Below are positions 10,769-40,668 of a stretch of DNA of 64,000 nucleotides, in pieces (the stretch's first letter is position 1; every line of letters begins with the position of its first letter). Below the pieces are notes generated by a model. The model ran no database searches. It had not been told where the DNA came from and was given only the letters and a program-made list of their open reading frames with translations. The position numbers and the translations under genes are program-made. Where the stretch lies: positions 32,202,939 through 32,266,938 of the forward strand of contig NC_073305.1 of assembly GCF_027595985.1 (NCBI RefSeq), in the 5' to 3' direction. This DNA is from Sorex araneus. Taxonomy: Eukaryota > Chordata > Mammalia > Eulipotyphla > Soricidae.

Positions 10769-11543
10769 CCTGATTTTTTTTTTTTTAAATGTCAGTTATT
10801 CCAGAAGAGACTGTTGCTCTCCTGAAGAGAGCAACTGAGGTTATCCTTGGGCAGTGTGGAAATTTTTCAATAAATTTGAGGACTTAGCTGGACTTCTGCC
10901 TTTGTCTGCTAAAGCCATTGAATTCCTCTGTTTTCTCATTGCTCCTAATGCCTTGTGGGTGCTACGGAGGGAACTGCAAATTCCAGATGGTAGGAGCAGT
11001 CACCTGGCCTGCTGCTCGCTGTGTCAAGCTTCTATTTATGTGGCTTGATTTTTGGCTGCCACTGCTGCCTTACCAGGATTCTTTTCCGCAGGAGAGGCTG
11101 GGTGGAGTCAGGTTGCAAATTCTAATGATGGGGGAGGTGTTGGTAGAAGCGGATCTACAGTGAGCCTCTGTAGGTTCCTAGTAGGAGGTTTAAGCGAGTA
11201 GGGTGGGTCAAACAGAACAGACGTGTGGTTTGAAATGTGCATGTGCCTCTGCAGAGACAGTGGGGGTTGGGTGTAGAGAGACCTGATGAGCTGGAGGTGG
11301 GCTGGTGGCACATCCTTCTCTGTCTTATAGGCATCGTTTGGAGTTCTCCTATGCTGTGTTTTTACCTCTAGCCTCAACATCTTCTTCCTCAAGTGAGTTT
11401 TTGCCTGGGTTGCTTCCTCTGCCAGAATCATTTCCTTTTCTGTTCTGCTCCAGTCACCAACTGGTCCATCTTTCCATAGCCTTTAGAGGAGTTTAAGGGA
11501 GGTCTCTTTCACTGATCTGGGGCACAGCCTCAGACCAGATGAG

Positions 11544-11798
11544 TACTGTCACTGTTATCCCATTGCTCATCGATTTTTTTGAGCAGGCACCAGTAACGTC
11601 TCTCATTGAGAGACTTATTGTTACTGTTTTTGGCATATCCAATACGCCACGGGTAGCTTGCCAGGCTCTGCCGTGCGGGCTCCATACTGTCGGTAGCTTG
11701 CCAGGCTCTCCGAGAGGGGCGGAGCAATCAAACACATCAAACACGGGTCGGCCTCGTGAAAGGCGAATGCCCTACTGCTGTGCTATCACTCCAGCCCC
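11544..11798 (-). mobile_element. composite SINE (CAGTGA-tail type)
   Basis: Reads from the repeat-type tail (TACTGTCACTGTTATCCC) through GTAGCTTGCCAGGCTCT, seen twice, to a tRNA-like head ending ATCACTCCAGCCCC. Confidence 0.9.
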
Positions 11799-13398
11799 CT
11801 GGTTGTGTCCTTCCCCCAACCCCATATACCCATGTTGAAAGCCACTCCCCAGTGCCCCTGGGGGGTATCAGAGAAGGGAGGGTCCTTATGAATGGGCTGA
11901 GTGCCTTTAGAACAGAGATGCCAGACCACCCCCTGGCCCCTTCCTCCAGCTTGGAGCCAGAAAATCACTCATCAAATACCAACTCTGTTCAGACTTTATT
12001 TATTAAAACAGTGTCAGGCAAGGCAAGTGCTGTGACCCTTGTACTATTTCTCCAGACTTTATATTTCTCACCAACCCTGGACATCTCAGCCCCCCGATAC
12101 TGCAAAAGAAATTTCTCTGCTGTGACCTTCTGGTCTCTGGGAGTTATATTACAGCAACCAGAAGGAATGGAGACTGTCTCCTGGTACCCTGGGGGCTCAC
12201 AGAGATTTCTCTCTGTGTCTCTGATTTAGCTCTGATGGAAGACTTACTCACAGAAAGAGGGCTTTGATTAATTACGGGGGAGCGTCAGGGAAAGCCGGTT
12301 CCTCCACCCCCACTGGCCCTCAAAGGCAAGCATCCTTGGCTGTCTAGCCCTGCCTCTCAGTTTCCTGAAGTAGGAATCATTATTTCTCTAAGCAGAGGCT
12401 GACTCACAATAGGAGTTCACCATAGGTTTAAATCACAAATGAAAACAAAATCTTTTTTCTTTTTGAATTTGGGAGTTACTGGGGGCTACTCATCACATGT
12501 AGTAGCCCCCAAGTTCCTCCCCCAGCAGTGTTTGGGGAACGGTATGGTGCAGGTAACTGAATCTGAGAGTCATTTGCAGGTGCTCCAAATGAATGAAGAG
12601 TTGGTGCTCCAACTCTCGGAGTATCTCCGCAGTCCCCCCTCTAACCCCCTTCCCAATAGACAGTTTCCTTTTTCCTTGCAGTCAATGAACTCTGTCTGAT
12701 TTGTATCTGTATTCTAGTGCTCAAGGCAAGACCTGAGGTAAGGCTGATCTACGCAGATATGGAAAGAATGAACATATCCATGGCACAAGAGAATTTGTCA
12801 GAATTTGTCACTGGCTCCTTCAGGGAGGAACACTCTCAGACACAGCTCTGAAAGCTGCAGAGCGCTTCAGAAAGGCAGGGGTTGACTAATTATGGGAAAT
12901 CTGGGAAAGCTGGTTACTCTGTCTCCACCTACCCTCCCCCACCTTGTTCCTCAAAGGTAAGCATCACCCAGGCCTGTCTCCACACCTTCCTTGCCCTCCA
13001 GAGTGCAGCCTCACTCACCCACCCTGGGTCGCCTCCTCCAGAAGTGGGCAGGGATGGGGGTGGTGGTGGTGGTGGTGATGGTGGTGAGGTGGTTAGAGCA
13101 TCGGCTTGTGGAAGTGGGATCTGAGCAACTTTATAAAATTCCCCATCAAAGGAATATGGTCCCGAGATGGCCCAATGCTGCTGAACCTGGAGAGTCTGAA
13201 TTAAGTGTAATGAGAGATGATGACATTTTATTGGTGAGTATGGTCAGATGACATGTCAGCAGAGGCCAAGTGTTCAGGACGGGTTGCGGGGTAAGAGTCT
13301 ATCCCTATGAACCCTACCTGACTTTAAAGACGACTCAAACTGACTTTAAAAATGAGAATTTTTAAAAATAAGTAAATATTTTTACTCATTTAAAAAAA
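11799..13398. other. intergenic with a weak direct repeat
   Basis: About 12264-12350 and 12882-12990 share TTGA(T/C)TAATTA, GGGAAAGC(C/T)GGTT and CCTCAAAGG(C/T)AAGCATC. A (GGT)n run lies near 13056-13090, and a badly decayed antisense SINE may occupy about 12449-12600. No gene seen. Confidence 0.45.
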
Positions 13399-13399
13399 C

Positions 13400-13564
13400 T
13401 GTTTTTTTGCTTTTTGGGTCAGCGATGCACAGGGCTTATTCCTGGCTCTGCACTCAGGAATTATTCCTGGTGGTGCTTTGGGGACCATATGGGATGCTGG
13501 GGATCAAACCCAGGTCAGCTATGTGCAAAGCAAAGTCCTACCCGCTGTATTATCACTCCAGCCC
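13400..13564 (-). mobile_element. SOR SINE
   Basis: A nearly complete antisense copy; a few bases of the CACACCCG segment are lost. Confidence 0.9.
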
Positions 13565-13579
13565 GCTTAAAATATTTTT

Positions 13580-13777
13580 AATTTATAATTTTTTAAATTA
13601 AATTACTGTGAGACAGTTACAAAACTTTCATAATCAGGTTTGAGTCATACAACGTTCTGACACCCATCTCTCCATCTATGTACATTTCCCACCACAAATA
13701 TCCCCTCCCCCACCCCATCAATCCCCACCCCACCCACACCTGCCTCTATGACAGGCACGGTTTGGTTCTTCTCTCTG

Positions 13778-13814
<37 letters not shown>

Positions 13815-13995
13815 GTCTCTCTGTTTCTGTCTCTGTCTGTCTGTCTGTGTGTCTCTCTCTCTCCTTTTGGGCATTATGGTTTGCAATACAGATACTGAGA
13901 GGCTATCATGTTTGGTCCTTTACCCACTTTCAGCACACATCTCCCATCCAGAGCAATCCCTTCTAACCATCATTGTCATAATAGAGAAGGGTCCA
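13580..13995 (-). mobile_element. L1 3' UTR fragment with CT-rich insert
   Basis: AATTACTGTGAGACAG through GGGCATTATGGTTTGCAATAC to CACATCTCCCATCC, like the L1 at 14940. A CT/GTCT-rich simple repeat at about 13770-13862 sits in its middle. Confidence 0.8.
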
Positions 13996-14007
13996 TATTT
14001 TTAAAAA

Positions 14008-14058
<51 letters not shown>

Positions 14059-14060
14059 TG
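14008..14060. repeat. (TG)n microsatellite
   Basis: About 25 TG units with two A interruptions. Confidence 0.97.
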
Positions 14061-14360
14061 TTTGCTTCTAGAACTTGAGGTCAATGTTTCTATGTAACCT
14101 GGTTCCAACCACACCCTTCCTTTTACCTTAAATAAAACCACTATGCAAAGTTTTGGTTCTGGCTACTTTTTAGTCTTTTTATTAGTTTTACCCCATATAA
14201 AATAATATTTTGTGTACTTTATATAAATGCTGCATATAATTAAATATAATTAATTATATGTTTATATAATTACATGCCATTAAAATATATTATATGATCA
14301 AATAATGTATAATTAAATATATTTGTGTATTTATATATAATTAAATAATATTGCGTAGGG

Positions 14361-14602
14361 TCTGGACTGGAGCGATAGCACAGTGGGTAGGGCATTTGCC
14401 TTGCATGTGGCTGACCCGGGTTCAATTCCTTCATCCCTCTTGAAGAGCCCGGCAAGCTACCGAGAGTATCCCACCTGCATGGCAGAGCCTGGCAAGCTCC
14501 CCGTGGTGTATTTGATATGCCAAAAACAGTAACAACAAGTCTCACAAAGGAGACATTACTAGTGCCCAATAGAGCAAATTGATGAACAATGGGACAACAG
14601 TG
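14361..14602 (+). mobile_element. composite SINE (CAGTGA-tail type)
   Basis: Head GGACTGGAGCGATAGCACAG, double AGCCTGGCAAGCT motif, ATATGCCAAAAACAGTAACA, then GAACAATGGGACAACAGTG; the repeat tail is nearly gone. Confidence 0.9.
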
Positions 14603-14618
14603 CTTCTTCTACAGTGTG

Positions 14619-14735
14619 TAGGGGCCAGGGAGATGGGTCAATGGCAGGAGCGCATGCTCTGCATGCAGGAGGCCTGGGGGCCATCCCCGACACCTCTTGG
14701 TCTTTGAGCACTAAGCTGAGAGTAGTTTCTGATTA
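14619..14735 (+). mobile_element. old SINE, different subfamily
   Basis: GGGGCCAGGGAGATGGGTCA and GCATGCAGGAGGCCTGGGGG; a related head is seen at 20290 and 27660. Confidence 0.6.
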
Positions 14736-14766
14736 CTACCAGTTTAGCGTATTTTAAAACACTGAC

Positions 14767-14928
14767 AGGGTCTGGAATGATTGCATAGGAAGTAAGGCGC
14801 TTGCCTTGTGTTCAGCTGACCTAGGTTTGCTTCTGGAATTCCATATGATCCCCCAAGCTCATCAGGAGTGATTCCTGGGTGCAGAGAAACCAGTGTGGCC
14901 TCCAAACCATAAATAAATAAACAAAATA
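14767..14928 (+). mobile_element. old SOR SINE
   Basis: GGTCTGGAATGATTGCATAG head with an (AAAT)n tail. Confidence 0.75.
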
Positions 14929-14939
14929 CAGACAAATTG

Positions 14940-16445
14940 AATTTTTTTAAATTGTATTTTTATTAGTGAATTACGATGAGGTACAGTTACAGACTTACAA
15001 ACTTCCATGTTTATATTTCAGTTATACAATGGTCAAGTATCCATCCTTCCACCAGTGCCCATCCTCTACCACCAATGGTCCCAGCATCCCTCCCACCATC
15101 CCTACCCTCATTCCCCCTCCCCCCACCCACCTCTGTGGCAGGGCATTCTCTATTGCTCTCTCTCTCCTTTTGGGTGTTGTAGTTCGCAATAGAGGTATTG
15201 AGTGGTCATCATGTTTGGTTTATAGCCTGCTTCCAGGGTCATCTCCCATCCTGAGCAGATCCTTCTAGCACCATTTATTTGGTGATATCTTCTCTAACTG
15301 AACTGCCTTTTCCCTCAGTATGTGAGGCCAGTTTCTAAGCTGTGGAGTAATCCACTCAGTACTTATCTTTAATAATCTTGGGTGTTAGTCTTCCATTCTG
15401 TTACTTTATATTCCACAAATGTGTGCAATTTTTCCATGTCGGTACCTCTATTTTTGATTCATTTTGCTTAACATGATACTTTCCATGTTGAGCCATCTAT
15501 ATGTAAATTTCATGACTTCAACTTTTCTAATAGCTGCATAGTATTCCATTGTGTAGATGTACCAGAGTTTCTTTAGCTAGTCATATGTTCTCGGGCACTT
15601 GGGTTTTTTTCCAGATTCTGGCTGTTGTAAACAGTGCTGCAATGAACATACAGGTGCAGATGTCATTTCGACCATACTTTTTTGCATCTCTGGGATATAT
15701 TCCCCGAAGTGGTATTGCTTGGTCAAATGGGAGCTCCATTTTTAATCTTTTGAGAATCGTCCATATTGTTTTCCAAAATGGCTGAATCAGTGGGCATTCT
15801 CACCAGCAGTGAAGGAGAGTCCCTTTCTCCCCACATCCACACCAGCACCGGTGGCTTTTGTTCTTTTGGATGTGGCCAGTCTCATGGTGTGAGGTGATAT
15901 CTCATTGTTGTTTTGATGTGCATCTTCCTTATGATTAGTGATGAAGAGCATTTTTTTCATGTGCCTGTTGGCCATTCAGATTTTTTCTTTGAGAAAGTTT
16001 CTGTTCATTTTATCGCCCCATTTTCTGATGGGGTTCAGTGTTTTCTTTTTGTAGAGTTCAACCAGTGCCTTGTAAATCCTTGATATCAACCCCTTATCGG
16101 ATGGGTATTGGGTGAAATATCCTTTCCCATTCTGTTGATTGCCTTTGAATTCTGTTCACTATGTCTTTTGCAGTGCAGAAACTTCTCAGTATGAGGTAAT
16201 ATTATCTGTTTATCTCTGTTTCCACCTGGTTGGCCAGTGGAGTAGTGTCCTCTTTAAGGATACCATTAGCCTCGATGTCATAGAGGGTATTGCCGACCAT
16301 GTTTTCAATGTACCTTAGGGATTCTGGTCTGATGTTGAGGTCTTTAATCCATTTTGATCTGACCTTTGTGCATGGTGTTAGGTAGAGATCTGAGCCCATT
16401 TTTTTGCATGTAGTTGTCCAGTTTTCCCAGCACCATGACAAATGG
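14940..16445 (-). mobile_element. 5'-truncated L1 (3' UTR plus end of ORF2)
   Basis: The longest L1 here. From the left it reads antisense: poly(A), a 3' UTR of roughly 350-450 bases, then sequence typical of the L1 ORF2 C-terminal coding region in reverse (ATTCCATTGTGTAGATGTACC, GCTGTTGTAAACAGTGCTGCA, CAGTTTTCCCAGCACCATGA). On the minus strand a frame at 16441-16202 still reads as reverse-transcriptase C-terminal sequence, but stops and frame breaks follow. It is a dead 5'-truncated insertion, and it anchors the 3' UTR fragments elsewhere in the window. Confidence 0.9.
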
Positions 16446-16528
16446 AATCTTTTTTTTTTAAAAGATGTCTGTTTTTAAGTGTAATTGTAGTTTTTCATTT
16501 TTCTTTTGTTATAAATTATTCTGTGAAC

Positions 16529-16530
<2 letters not shown>

Positions 16531-16559
<29 letters not shown>

Positions 16560-16645
16560 CTTCTTCTTCTTCTTCTTCTTCTTCTTCTTCTTCTTCTTCT
16601 TCTTCTTCTTCTTCTTCCTTTTCTTCTTCTTCTTTTTCTTTTCTA
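16531..16645. repeat. (TTC)n microsatellite
   Basis: About 29 perfect TTC units, then an impure stretch that abuts the A-tail side of an old antisense SINE. Confidence 0.97.
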
Positions 16646-16732
16646 CTTTTTTTGGACAGGGCTAGGAATTGAATCCAGGGCAGCACACACTCAAGGCAAG
16701 TGGTTTTCCATGGAACCACCTCACCAGTCCCC
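16646..16732 (-). mobile_element. old SINE fragment
   Basis: GGACAGGGCTAGGAATTGAA through CCTCACCAGTCCCC. Confidence 0.55.
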
Positions 16733-16765
16733 CAAATCCATAAATAAGAAAAATACACTCTTAGG

Positions 16766-16923
16766 TTTCAGTTTTTTGCTATTTGGGGAGGGGGAGAATG
16801 AACCATACCCAGCAGTGCTTGGGGTCTACTCCCAATTTTGTATTCAGGGGGTTGCTCCCAGCAGTGCTGGGCATCAAACCCAGACCAGCTGTGTGCAAAG
16901 CATTGTGTTATCTCTCCAGTCCT
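16766..16923 (-). mobile_element. old SOR SINE
   Basis: CATACCCAGCAGTGCTTGGG through TTATCTCTCCAGTCC. Confidence 0.8.
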
Positions 16924-17270
16924 GTTTTCAGCTACTGAGAATATGCTGTTATACTCACAGTGAATGCTTAATAGAAAAAAAATTGGGTGAGTGTGGGGTG
17001 GGGGGAATGGGCAGGATCTAAACGAAGTCACAGAGTTACTCTCACAGATGAGGGACAGACATCCTGGCCCTTTCATGTGATGACAGAAGAATGCAATATT
17101 GTTTGTGGTTGTCCCAGCCAAAAGACTACAGATAAAAAACTACTTATAAAAAAAATGAGACATCTGAAAAGCAGGTGCTTTGATAAAACTGTTCTTTAAC
17201 TCCTTTAAAGAATGTACCTTGCATCTCGACCAGTTTTACAGTTGCAACATTGACCAAAGGAGCTAAGATT
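16924..17270. other. intergenic, nothing recognised
   Basis: No gene or named repeat seen between the SINE and the large microsatellite. Confidence 0.5.
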
Positions 17271-17811
<541 letters not shown>

Positions 17812-17946
17812 TCATTTACTCCTGGCTCTGCACCCAGGAATTACTCCTAGCGGTGCCTGCAGGACCATATGGGGTGCTGGGGATCGAACCTGGGTTGGTC
17901 GCATGGGAGGCAAATGCCTTACCCACTGTACTGTTGCTCCAGCCCC
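17812..17946 (-). mobile_element. SOR SINE, tail replaced by microsatellite
   Basis: The copy lacks the usual tail segment and begins at TTTACTCCTGGCTCTGCAC immediately after the TTTC tract. Confidence 0.92.
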
Positions 17947-18647
17947 AAGTTAAGATTTTTCATTTACTCTGTACCACTGCACCCAGTCTCACCCACTATC
18001 AACACCCTGTAAAAAGAGTGGGGAAAAAATCTAAAGAAATTGAACTGAACATTTTGTAGTGATAGGCAAAGTCTTTAAGCACTAACTGCCTAACATATAT
18101 AACTCAAAGCATACCACATTACATCAGAGAGATTTGGTTTGGGGAAGCATACATACCCTGGAGGGCCATGTGGTTTGGGTTACCAAACTAGGGCCTCCCA
18201 CGTGGACAGCATGTGCTCCAGTCCTTTGAGTCATCTCCCTGGGCAAGCACATTTGCTCGATCATGCTCCACTGACATAGCATTGTCATTGAATTTCTGTG
18301 GTTCACATTAGGGTTAATCTTGGTGTTGTACATTCTGAAGAACGAGAGTTTCTCACTGCAGGGTAATCTTGGTGTGGAAAACCCCACTGTTCTCTGCCTG
18401 TTTGTCACTCTCTCCACCAGCTGCTGCTGGCAACCTCTGACTCTTACTATCTTTACGTATCTTTATTTTTCTTTATGCCTTTTCCGGAATGTCACACAAG
18501 ATGTTGCCTTTTTGCATTGGCTTCTGGCACTTATAATACCATTTTACTATTCATGCCTTTTGGACAATATAACTCAAATCTTCTGAGCACGAAACAGCAT
18601 TTCATTATCTGGATATGTTCCAGTTTATTCATTCATCGAAGGATTTA

Positions 18648-18823
18648 TTTATTTATTTATTTATTGCTTTTTGGGTCAAACCCGGTGATGCACAGGGGTT
18701 ACTCCTGGCTCTGCACTCAGGAATTACCCCCGGCGGTGCTCAGGGTACCATATGGGATGCTGGGAATCGAACCAGCTGTGTACAAGGCAAATGCCCTACA
18801 CACTGTGCTATTGCTCCAGCCCC
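18648..18823 (-). mobile_element. SOR SINE (first of three)
   Basis: Antisense copy with (TTTA)n tail; its head lacks part of the GGTCGGCCGC segment. Confidence 0.93.
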
Positions 18824-18831
18824 TCAAAGGA

Positions 18832-19011
18832 TTTTTTTTTTTTTTTGCTTTTTTTGGGTCACACCCAGCAATGCACAGGGGTCACTCCTGGCTCATGCAC
18901 TCAGGAATCACCCCTGGCGGTGCTCAGGGGACCATATGGGATGCTGGGATTTGAACCCGGGTTGGCCGCGTGCAAGGCAAACCCCTACCCGATGTGCTAT
19001 CTCTCCAGCCC
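18832..19011 (-). mobile_element. young SOR SINE (second of three)
   Basis: Preceded by TCAAAGGAT and followed by GGAT. It carries the CTCATGCACTCAGG variant also seen at 32763. Confidence 0.95.
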
Positions 19012-19016
19012 CGGAT

Positions 19017-19188
19017 GTTTTTTTTTCTTTTTGGGTCACACCTGGCGATGCACAGGGGTCATTCCTGGCTTTGCACTCAGGAATTACTCCTGGCGGTGCT
19101 CAGGGGACCATATGGGATGCTGGGAATCGAACCCGGGTCGGTCGCGTGCAAGGCAAACGCCCTACTCGCTGTGCTAACGCTCCAGCCC
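19017..19188 (-). mobile_element. young SOR SINE (third of three)
   Basis: Full antisense copy followed by TCAAAGGATG, a likely duplication shared with the preceding insertion. Confidence 0.95.
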
Positions 19189-19329
19189 CTCAAAGGATGT
19201 TTTGATTGTTTTCAATATAGGTAAATTCTGGATAGAACCACTGTACATATTCATGAATATGTTTTTGTATAGACATAATTTTACAGCTAACAAGGCTTAT
19301 ACACTCATTTAAAAATTATACTATAACAC

Positions 19330-19530
19330 TGTGATTGCCAAGTTGTTCATAATGGTTGTTTTGGGCATTCTGTTTCAACACAAATCACACCACCAGTGTG
19401 ACCTTCCCTCCACCAAAGTCCCAGTTCCCCATCCACCACCCAGCCTGCTCCCTTGGTAGTCAGAAACACATTTACTTCATATTGTTTGTTTCAATACAAA
19501 GGGAAGTGGAATTATAAAAGAATAGATCAA
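19330..19530 (-). mobile_element. old L1 3' UTR relic
   Basis: CACTGTGATTGCCAAGTTG, CTTCCCTCCACCAAAGTCCC and CCCATCCACCACCCAGCC resemble a diverged version of the L1 3' UTR block. Confidence 0.5.
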
Positions 19531-19904
19531 TTAGAGTCAATGTGCGAGAATTGTCAGATCTCACAATGGTGTTACTAAAGTCATTATCTGAGAATTTACT
19601 GGGCTGGTTGGTGCTAGCTGAACTTTCTATGTTACCGTTTTTTGCTTGTTGAATTTGGTGGTTTTCTAGGCAACTTTCCCATCAGATTTGTTATGGTTTT
19701 ACTGGGCTGACAGTACTATGAAAGTTGGAGGTGTTGCACAGCTGCACATGTAGGCTATAGAGCTATGGAGCTGAAGTGATTTGGTGGCTTGGTGACCCGA
19801 TGAGGTTCATTTGTGGAGCTGGGCCGTTTCTATGCCCACAGGTGTCAGGTGTGTGATGCGGATGGCTGCGCCTTCAGGCAGAAAGGGGAACCTGCCCTTG
19901 TTTT

Positions 19905-20042
19905 GTGTTTTTTCAGGCCACTCCTGGCTGGGTGTTCAGGGGTTACTTTGATAAAGCTTGGGCAACGATATGTAGTGCTGTCTGAAAGGCAAATGTGTGT
20001 GAAAGGCAAATGCCTTAACCCCTGTACTATCTCCCCATCCCC
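19905..20042 (-). mobile_element. old SOR SINE
   Basis: CCACTCCTGGCTGGGTGTTC through TATCTCCCCATCCCC, with AAAGGCAAATG duplicated inside. Confidence 0.75.
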
Positions 20043-20049
20043 ACATTTC

Positions 20050-20265
20050 AGCTAATTTGGATAAATGCTGAAAAGATTAGGAATGCTTGGTTGTACAGTA
20101 AAAATGTTTAGGTTGGTAAGCAACTGCCAAACTATTTTCCAATTTTGCATTCCCATCACCAATAAATAAGAATTCCTGTTGCGCCACATCCTTATCAGCT
20201 TTTGTTGTCATCAGTGTTCTGGATTCTGACCTTCCTCATAGGTGTGTACTGGTGCTATTTTGGCC
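20050..20265 (-). mobile_element. old L1 ORF2-end relic
   Basis: CTGCCAAACTATTTTCCAAT, GAATTCCTGTTGCGCCACAT and CATAGGTGTGTACTGGTG match the antisense form of old L1 ORF2 3' sequence. Confidence 0.65.
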
Positions 20266-20287
20266 TGTGTTCTTCAAACATGTCAAG

Positions 20288-20450
20288 GAGGACCAGAGGG
20301 ATAGCTCAAAAGGCCGAGCACAGGCGTCGCATGCAGGAGGCCTGGGCTCAATCCCTGTCACTGCATGGTCCCTGAGCACCTCCAGAAGTGATCCCTGAGC
20401 ACAGAGCCAGGAGTTGCTAAATCCTTTGTTGCTACCTTGCAGAGTGAAGA
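20288..20450 (+). mobile_element. old SINE
   Basis: GGACCAGAGGGATAGCTCAA head and GGCTCAATCCCTG B box; same older subfamily as 14619. Confidence 0.7.
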
Positions 20451-20549
20451 ACATACCTAGGGTATTCAGGACTGTATTCTGCAGAGTGGAGTCAGAGTCT
20501 TAAGGTGTGCCGGCTCGACAGTTTACAAAAAGGCCTTTGACGTCTGATC

Positions 20550-20712
20550 GATTTTATTTGTGTTTGGGCCACACCTGGCCATATCCAGAAATTATTCCTG
20601 GCAGGGTTGAGGGAATGGGGAAGAGGGGAAACCTATAGGATGCTGGTGATCCCTCCGGGCCTGCCGCGTGCAAGGCGAGCGCCCTATTCACTGTACTATC
20701 CCTCGGGCCCCC
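20550..20712 (-). mobile_element. SOR SINE at the edge of the CRTAP CpG island
   Basis: GGGCCACACCTGGCCATATC through ACTATCCCTCGGGCCCC; its last base is close to where CpG density rises. Confidence 0.8.
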
Positions 20713-21117
20713 AGATTAACTTTATTTCTTAATGCTGTGAGGCTCCGGACAGTGGTACCCAAGGGTGCACCCGGGGCTCGCAGCCTGGGGCGCCCGAGAC
20801 CCCGGGGCGACGGATCGGGTGTCCGGATTTTCACTAGTCCTCCAGCGGCTCCCCGGCCACGGGGCGCAGCGCTGTAAGCCGCGTGGGATTTGCAGACGGT
20901 GAGTCCGCAAAAGGAATCCCCGCGGCCCCGACGTCAGCGAGCGGGAGCCCGAGCTCGCAGCAGCGGCGGCGCCGACCCCCTCGGCGGGCGGGGAGGGGCG
21001 GAGGCTGCGGTCCCCGCCTCCCGGCCCGGGGCCGCCGCGTCGTCGCGCGTCCTCCTCCTTCCTCTCTTCCTTCCTCTCCCGGCGGGCCCGCAGCCGCCCT
21101 TCCTTCCGCCGGGCGCG

Positions 21118-39536
<18,419 letters not shown>

Positions 39537-40247
39537 TCATGGCGACCAGAGACCTGCCGCGGACATTCTGGAAGCAGTCTTTGTCTTCCTTTCCTCAGTA
39601 GGCCACGTGGTTGATACCTCAGAGTCTTCTCTTTCCTCTGTGACATGGAAGGGAAGGCCCCATCTCTCACTACACACAGCTCGGGGTGAGCCTGCCGTTC
39701 CTGTGTCCACATCGCCTGTCCATCTTCACCCCTGCCTCCCGTGTCCACACCCTCGTCTTCATCGTCACCCCAGTGTTCCCCGTGTCCCCGTCATCTTCCC
39801 CATGTTCACGCTGGCCTTCCTCACCACTTGGGTTAGGAGCAGTCTTCGTGGTTTATTGTTTTCCCCAGGCGGAAAAAAAAACCAAAAAGCCCAAACAGTA
39901 TTTTTAAATAAGAAAAATACTTTTAAAAGATCGTCATGAAAACTAATGTGGCTTTCCTGGGCTCCCAAGACTTCAGAGCCTTCTTTCTCCCTATCCCCTG
40001 GGCCAGAAGAGATGGTGGAGGTGCTCTTCTCCTCCCCAGGGTGACCTGCACACGGGCTGGCCTGGACGGTTTCTGGAACCCACTGGAAAGGAAGTTGGGT
40101 AGGCCACATAGTATACAGAAATGGGACTTTTGAATCTCTGACATCTTACAGTATTTGCTTGATCCCATTGGAGGGCCTTGCTCAGGTCTTGTAAGTATAA
40201 AAGTTGAAAATAGATGAAAGAAAAAAGAGCCTAATTGCATCCATTTT

Positions 40248-40385
40248 TTCAATGAGTATTTATTGAGTACCTACTATGTTCTCGGCATTGGGGGGTGGGG
40301 CACTGGTGATACAGAAAAGATTCTTGCCTGCATGGATCCAACGTTCTACAAAGAGAGACAGACTACCAATAAGCAAAAAACAAAT
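40248..40385 (-). mobile_element. L2 3' end fragment
   Basis: GAGTATTTATTGAGTACCTAC, GGTGATACAGAAAAGATTC and CTTGCCTGCATGGATCC follow the antisense order of the L2 3' end consensus. Confidence 0.75.
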
Positions 40386-40410
40386 ATGAGGGATCAGCAG
40401 ATCATAATCA

Positions 40411-40668
40411 TGTCATTGTCACTGTCACTGTCATTGTCATCCCGTTGCTCATCAATTTGCTCAAGCGGGCACCAGTAACGTCTCTCATTGTGAGACTTAT
40501 TGTTACTGTTTTTGGCATATTGAATACGCCATGGGTAGCTTGCCAGGCTCTGCCGTGCGGACGCGATACTCGGTAGCTTGCTGGGCTCTTCAAGAGGGAC
40601 GGAGGAATCGAACACGGGTCGGCCACGTGAAAGGCGAACGTCCTACCACTGTGCTATTGCTCCAGCCC
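40411..40668 (-). mobile_element. composite SINE with target-site duplication
   Basis: The best-defined copy: a repeat tail of TGTCAT/TGTCAC units, the whole composite body and a tRNA-like head ending TTGCTCCAGCCC. The 12-base duplication ATCATAATCATG flanks it (40401-40412 and 40669-40680), so head, body and tail moved as one unit. Confidence 0.96.

Larger units (their letters stand above)
8700..11540. repeat. unclassified region with internal duplications
   Basis: Two diverged duplications are visible. About 9195-9500 resembles 9575-9790 (shared ATGGGTCTCT, AAGGCCA, GTGGTTTGTGGG). About 10027-10155 closely resembles 10891-11017 (shared CTCCTAATGC, TTGTGGGTGCTAC, GGAACTGCAAATTCC). Three SINE copies interrupt it. 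It continues an L1 3' UTR-like start, so it may be an older L1 lineage with a long repetitive 3' UTR or another retroelement. No reading frame supports either. Confidence 0.5.
18290..19330 (-). mobile_element. old L1 3' region, interrupted by three SINEs
   Basis: Sequence at about 18475-18650 (GCATTGGCTTCTGGCACTTA, GTTTATTCATTCATCGAAGG) and 19188-19300 (ACATATTCATGAATATG) matches the antisense pattern of old mammalian L1 ORF2 3' ends. Three SINEs split it. Confidence 0.65.

Noticed and set aside
16442-16672. Poly-serine/poly-phenylalanine and poly-glutamate ORFs
   Set aside because: Translations of the TTC microsatellite.
18615-19224. Recurring peptides such as GPYGMLGIEPGSAACKANALP in many ORFs
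   Set aside because: This is the antisense translation of the SOR SINE, repeated wherever a copy has no frame break; not a protein family.
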